This document shows, one piece after another, positions 5,734-7,644 of a DNA stretch of 7,644 nucleotides. Each line of letters starts with the position of its first letter. Within the stretch, counting starts at the first letter, position 1. This stretch comes from Spirochaetales bacterium. GTDB lineage: Bacteria; Spirochaetota; Spirochaetia; Treponematales; UBA12059. Location of the stretch: positions 1 to 7,644 of the forward strand of contig SPCK01000092.1 of assembly GCA_004525355.1 (NCBI GenBank), written 5' to 3'. The notes under the pieces are model-generated. The model worked only from the letters and a program-made list of their open reading frames with translations. It was not told the DNA's origin and searched no databases. Made by a program: the position numbers and the translations under genes.

Positions 5734-7644
5734 GGATTCACGTTCAATGGCGAGGTAACCCGTGACAAGGGACGGCCGGGAATGACGGCGAATACCTCGG
5801 GTCGATACATCGCCTCCGCGGTGACGGCCGGAAGGAAATACTCCCCGGCGTACGTCTTGTTGACGAATATCCGATACGTTCTGGTCTCGCCCCTGGCAAG
5901 GGAGAAATACGTCATGACGCGATCGTCCCGCACATCCTGGTAATCGTAGGGCGACGAGCCGGATCCAGTATCCGCGTCGTCGCTTCGACCAACGCGAAGG
6001 TTGCCGATTTCCCAACCCGAGGGCGCTCGGAACGTCAACGCCACGTCATTCAATGCTTCGCCGGTTACGTTCCGTGCGGAAATCTCGACGATCATGTCCT
6101 CGCCGATATTCGACCGGTTTGGATCTATCGGAGATTCTGCCGCGTCCAGGTAGCGGGCCGACAGGATCAGTCCTTCCGAGCGCTGAAGCTCGGTTCCCGG
6201 TTTGGGTGTGCCGCTCGCTACGACCCGCGCGTAGACCGCCGGCGTACCCTGGTTGCTCACGTTGACCGCAAGAGTGCCGTAGGTTACTGCCAGCGGGACC
6301 CGCGCCATCGCCTTGCTAATGGAAACGCTACCTTCGCCGCCAGCGTACGAGTAACGCACCGTTGCGCTGCCCGACGCGGCGGACTTCATGAACGGCAGTG
6401 ACGCTATCAGGGCAAAACTCAGTGACTGGGTGGAATAGCCGCGCCCGGAACCGAGTTCTGCAGCGATGGACTTGAAGAGGGGCAATCCGCGCGCCGAGTC
6501 CCCCAATGCATTGAAGGCATCCAGTACAATCGCCTTGTCCCGTAGTTCCGAGCCGTACACGCGCCAGATACCCTCATATTCGCGAACATCCACCGTGACG
6601 CCCTTGATCAAATCGTAGGCTCGGTCGCGCATGCCGGCCAGGGCATAGGCCGCGGCCAACTGGTAGAGAGCCGCGCTTCGCAGCGGGCCGTATTCGGCGA
6701 ATCTGTTCATGGACGCGATGTCCGGCGAACCGGCCAGTGCCAGCACGTACAAGCGATACGACTGTTCGGCCCGCGCCGCGTCATCCCTGCTTGCCCAGGC
6801 CATTGTCTGAGTTCGCAGGTACGCGAGCGCGGGATCCAGCATGGTTTCCGGTACGGTAAAGCCCTGTCGCCCGGCCATGACAAGGAAGTGGGCAACATAC
6901 GCCGAAAGCCAGGCGCTCTCCTCGTACCCGCCGGGCCAGAATACAAATCCGCCTCGTCCGGTCTGGAATCCGGCAAGCTTGGTTATCGCCGCCGACACGT
7001 TCAAGCGGGCGGCCTCGGCCTGTTCGGGAGTCAGCGCCATGGCGTCGGCGAGGAACAATTGGGGGAAGGCCTTGCTTGTGGTCTGTTCGCCGCATCCATG
7101 GGGATAACCGATGAGCCAGGACAGTCGTGAACTCAAGTCGATCGGCGGTAGGAGTGACAGCTCGAGCCAGGCTTCATTGGAACCCTGCAGCCCGGGGAGA
7201 TCGATATCGATCCTGGTGCTGTTCCTTCCGTTGATAAGGGTCGATTGCACGACGGAAACGGGCACCGCGGCGGATCGCACCGGCACTTCAATGGTCTGTA
7301 CCGAGGTCTTCCTTCCCGGGGCGCTCAGCTCGGCCGTCAGGCGTACAAAGCCTGTTTCATCCTTGATGGCAAGCTCGAACTCGAGGTTCTGTTCACCCTC
7401 CTCGGGCCAGAACACCGCTTTGGATGAATCGCCGATGATGGTGGCCTGTCCCGACACGCTCAAGCGGAGCGTTCCCCGGGCGTTCTTGCCAAGGAAACCG
7501 AAGGCGGACACGGGAACGGTCAGTTTCTCTCCCGGGCCGAGCACGCGAGGCGCGGTCACGAAGGCCATCAACTCGGAACGAACGGGCGTCTCGAGTTCCG
7601 CCCTGCCGTATGCGCCGTCCGGAGTACCCGCGACTACCATGAAA
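5715..7644 (-). CDS. Bacterial alpha-2-macroglobulin, C-terminal part (5' end outside window)
   Basis: The last 642 codons of a bacterial alpha-2-macroglobulin (family of E. coli YfhM) are visible; the start lies beyond the right edge. These large, usually lipid-anchored periplasmic proteins trap attacking proteases after a bait region is cut. Counting from the Met at 7640, residues 1-125 are beta-rich macroglobulin-type sequence. The thioester segment GYPHGCGEQTTSKAFPQ (178-194) keeps the reactive Cys183 and Gln186 of CGEQ (7094-7083). The following helical repeats (about 190-420), including GRGGFVFWPGG (228-238), are the alpha/alpha-toroid thioester domain. Residues about 515-625 form the C-terminal receptor-like macroglobulin domain with the conserved PYDYQDVRDDRVMTYF (564-579) and the AEAMYRPE strand (608-615). 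The intact CGEQ suggests the covalent-trapping form. Full-length relatives are about 1,500-1,900 residues, so well over half of the gene is missing here. It is directly coupled to pbpC. Confidence 0.95.
   Translation of the reverse strand, partial: FMVVAGTPDGAYGRAELETPVRSELMAFVTAPRVLGPGEKLTVPVSAFGFLGKNARGTLRLSVSGQATIIGDSSKAVFWPEEGEQNLEFELAIKDETGFVRLTAELSAPGRKTSVQTIEVPVRSAAVPVSVVQSTLINGRNSTRIDIDLPGLQGSNEAWLELSLLPPIDLSSRLSWLIGYPHGCGEQTTSKAFPQLFLADAMALTPEQAEAARLNVSAAITKLAGFQTGRGGFVFWPGGYEESAWLSAYVAHFLVMAGRQGFTVPETMLDPALAYLRTQTMAWASRDDAARAEQSYRLYVLALAGSPDIASMNRFAEYGPLRSAALYQLAAAYALAGMRDRAYDLIKGVTVDVREYEGIWRVYGSELRDKAIVLDAFNALGDSARGLPLFKSIAAELGSGRGYSTQSLSFALIASLPFMKSAASGSATVRYSYAGGEGSVSISKAMARVPLAVTYGTLAVNVSNQGTPAVYARVVASGTPKPGTELQRSEGLILSARYLDAAESPIDPNRSNIGEDMIVEISARNVTGEALNDVALTFRAPSGWEIGNLRVGRSDDADTGSGSSPYDYQDVRDDRVMTYFSLARGETRTYRIFVNKTYAGEYFLPAVTAEAMYRPEVFAVIPGRPLSRVTSPLNVNPRNLRP

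Noticed and set aside
5719..6015. N-terminal extension of pbpC to an ATG at 6015
   Set aside because: The extra 99 residues are the second frame of the alpha-2-macroglobulin end and look like random basic sequence. The GTG at 5718 overlaps the upstream stop in a typical coupled arrangement.
1..7644. CRISPR arrays, tRNA or rRNA genes, insertion sequences, riboswitches
   Set aside because: I found no regularly spaced repeats, cloverleaf sequence, transposase or terminal inverted repeats, and no non-coding stretch longer than about 150 bases that could hold a structured leader.

Overview
The window is a compact, GC-rich (estimated by eye at about 60% G+C) bacterial chromosome segment with almost no non-coding DNA. 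A penicillin-binding protein 1C gene behind an alpha-2-macroglobulin gene points to a diderm (Gram-negative type) bacterium, because both proteins act in the periplasm. I cannot fix the phylum from sequence alone. I see no insertion sequence, phage gene, tRNA, rRNA or CRISPR array.

Layout: positions 1-608 hold a minus-strand pair, a small flavodoxin followed 12 bases later by the first 42 codons of a membrane acyltransferase-like gene (DUF1624/HGSNAT type) that leaves the window at base 1. Positions 609-757 are a divergent regulatory region. It has an extended -10 promoter reading left toward the flavodoxin, and a textbook -35/17 bp/-10 promoter reading right. An imperfect inverted repeat lies over the right-hand -10. 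Positions 758-2224 encode a class V PLP enzyme of the aminotransferase/cysteine desulfurase superfamily with a CxC in its active-site loop. It converges, across 48 bases, on a minus-strand EamA/DMT transporter (2273-3184). That transporter has no visible Shine-Dalgarno and a -10-like box almost touching its start codon. Positions 3250-7644 hold, on the minus strand, pbpC preceded by the C-terminal 642 residues of an alpha-2-macroglobulin whose N-terminal part lies beyond the right edge. The two reading frames overlap by four bases (GTGA).

How the genes fit together: the alpha-2-macroglobulin and PbpC form a known pair. The first is a periplasmic protease trap with a thioester bait; the second is a bifunctional peptidoglycan synthase proposed to repair the wall after a breach. 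The EamA transporter follows in the same direction but probably has its own promoter. The flavodoxin and acyltransferase-like gene form a separate operon. The PLP enzyme shares only the divergent promoter region with them, so any functional link is speculative. I do not see a clearly new system. The points most worth checking are the CxC loop of the PLP enzyme, the PbpC cysteine cluster and long N-terminal tail, and the possible leaderless transporter mRNA.
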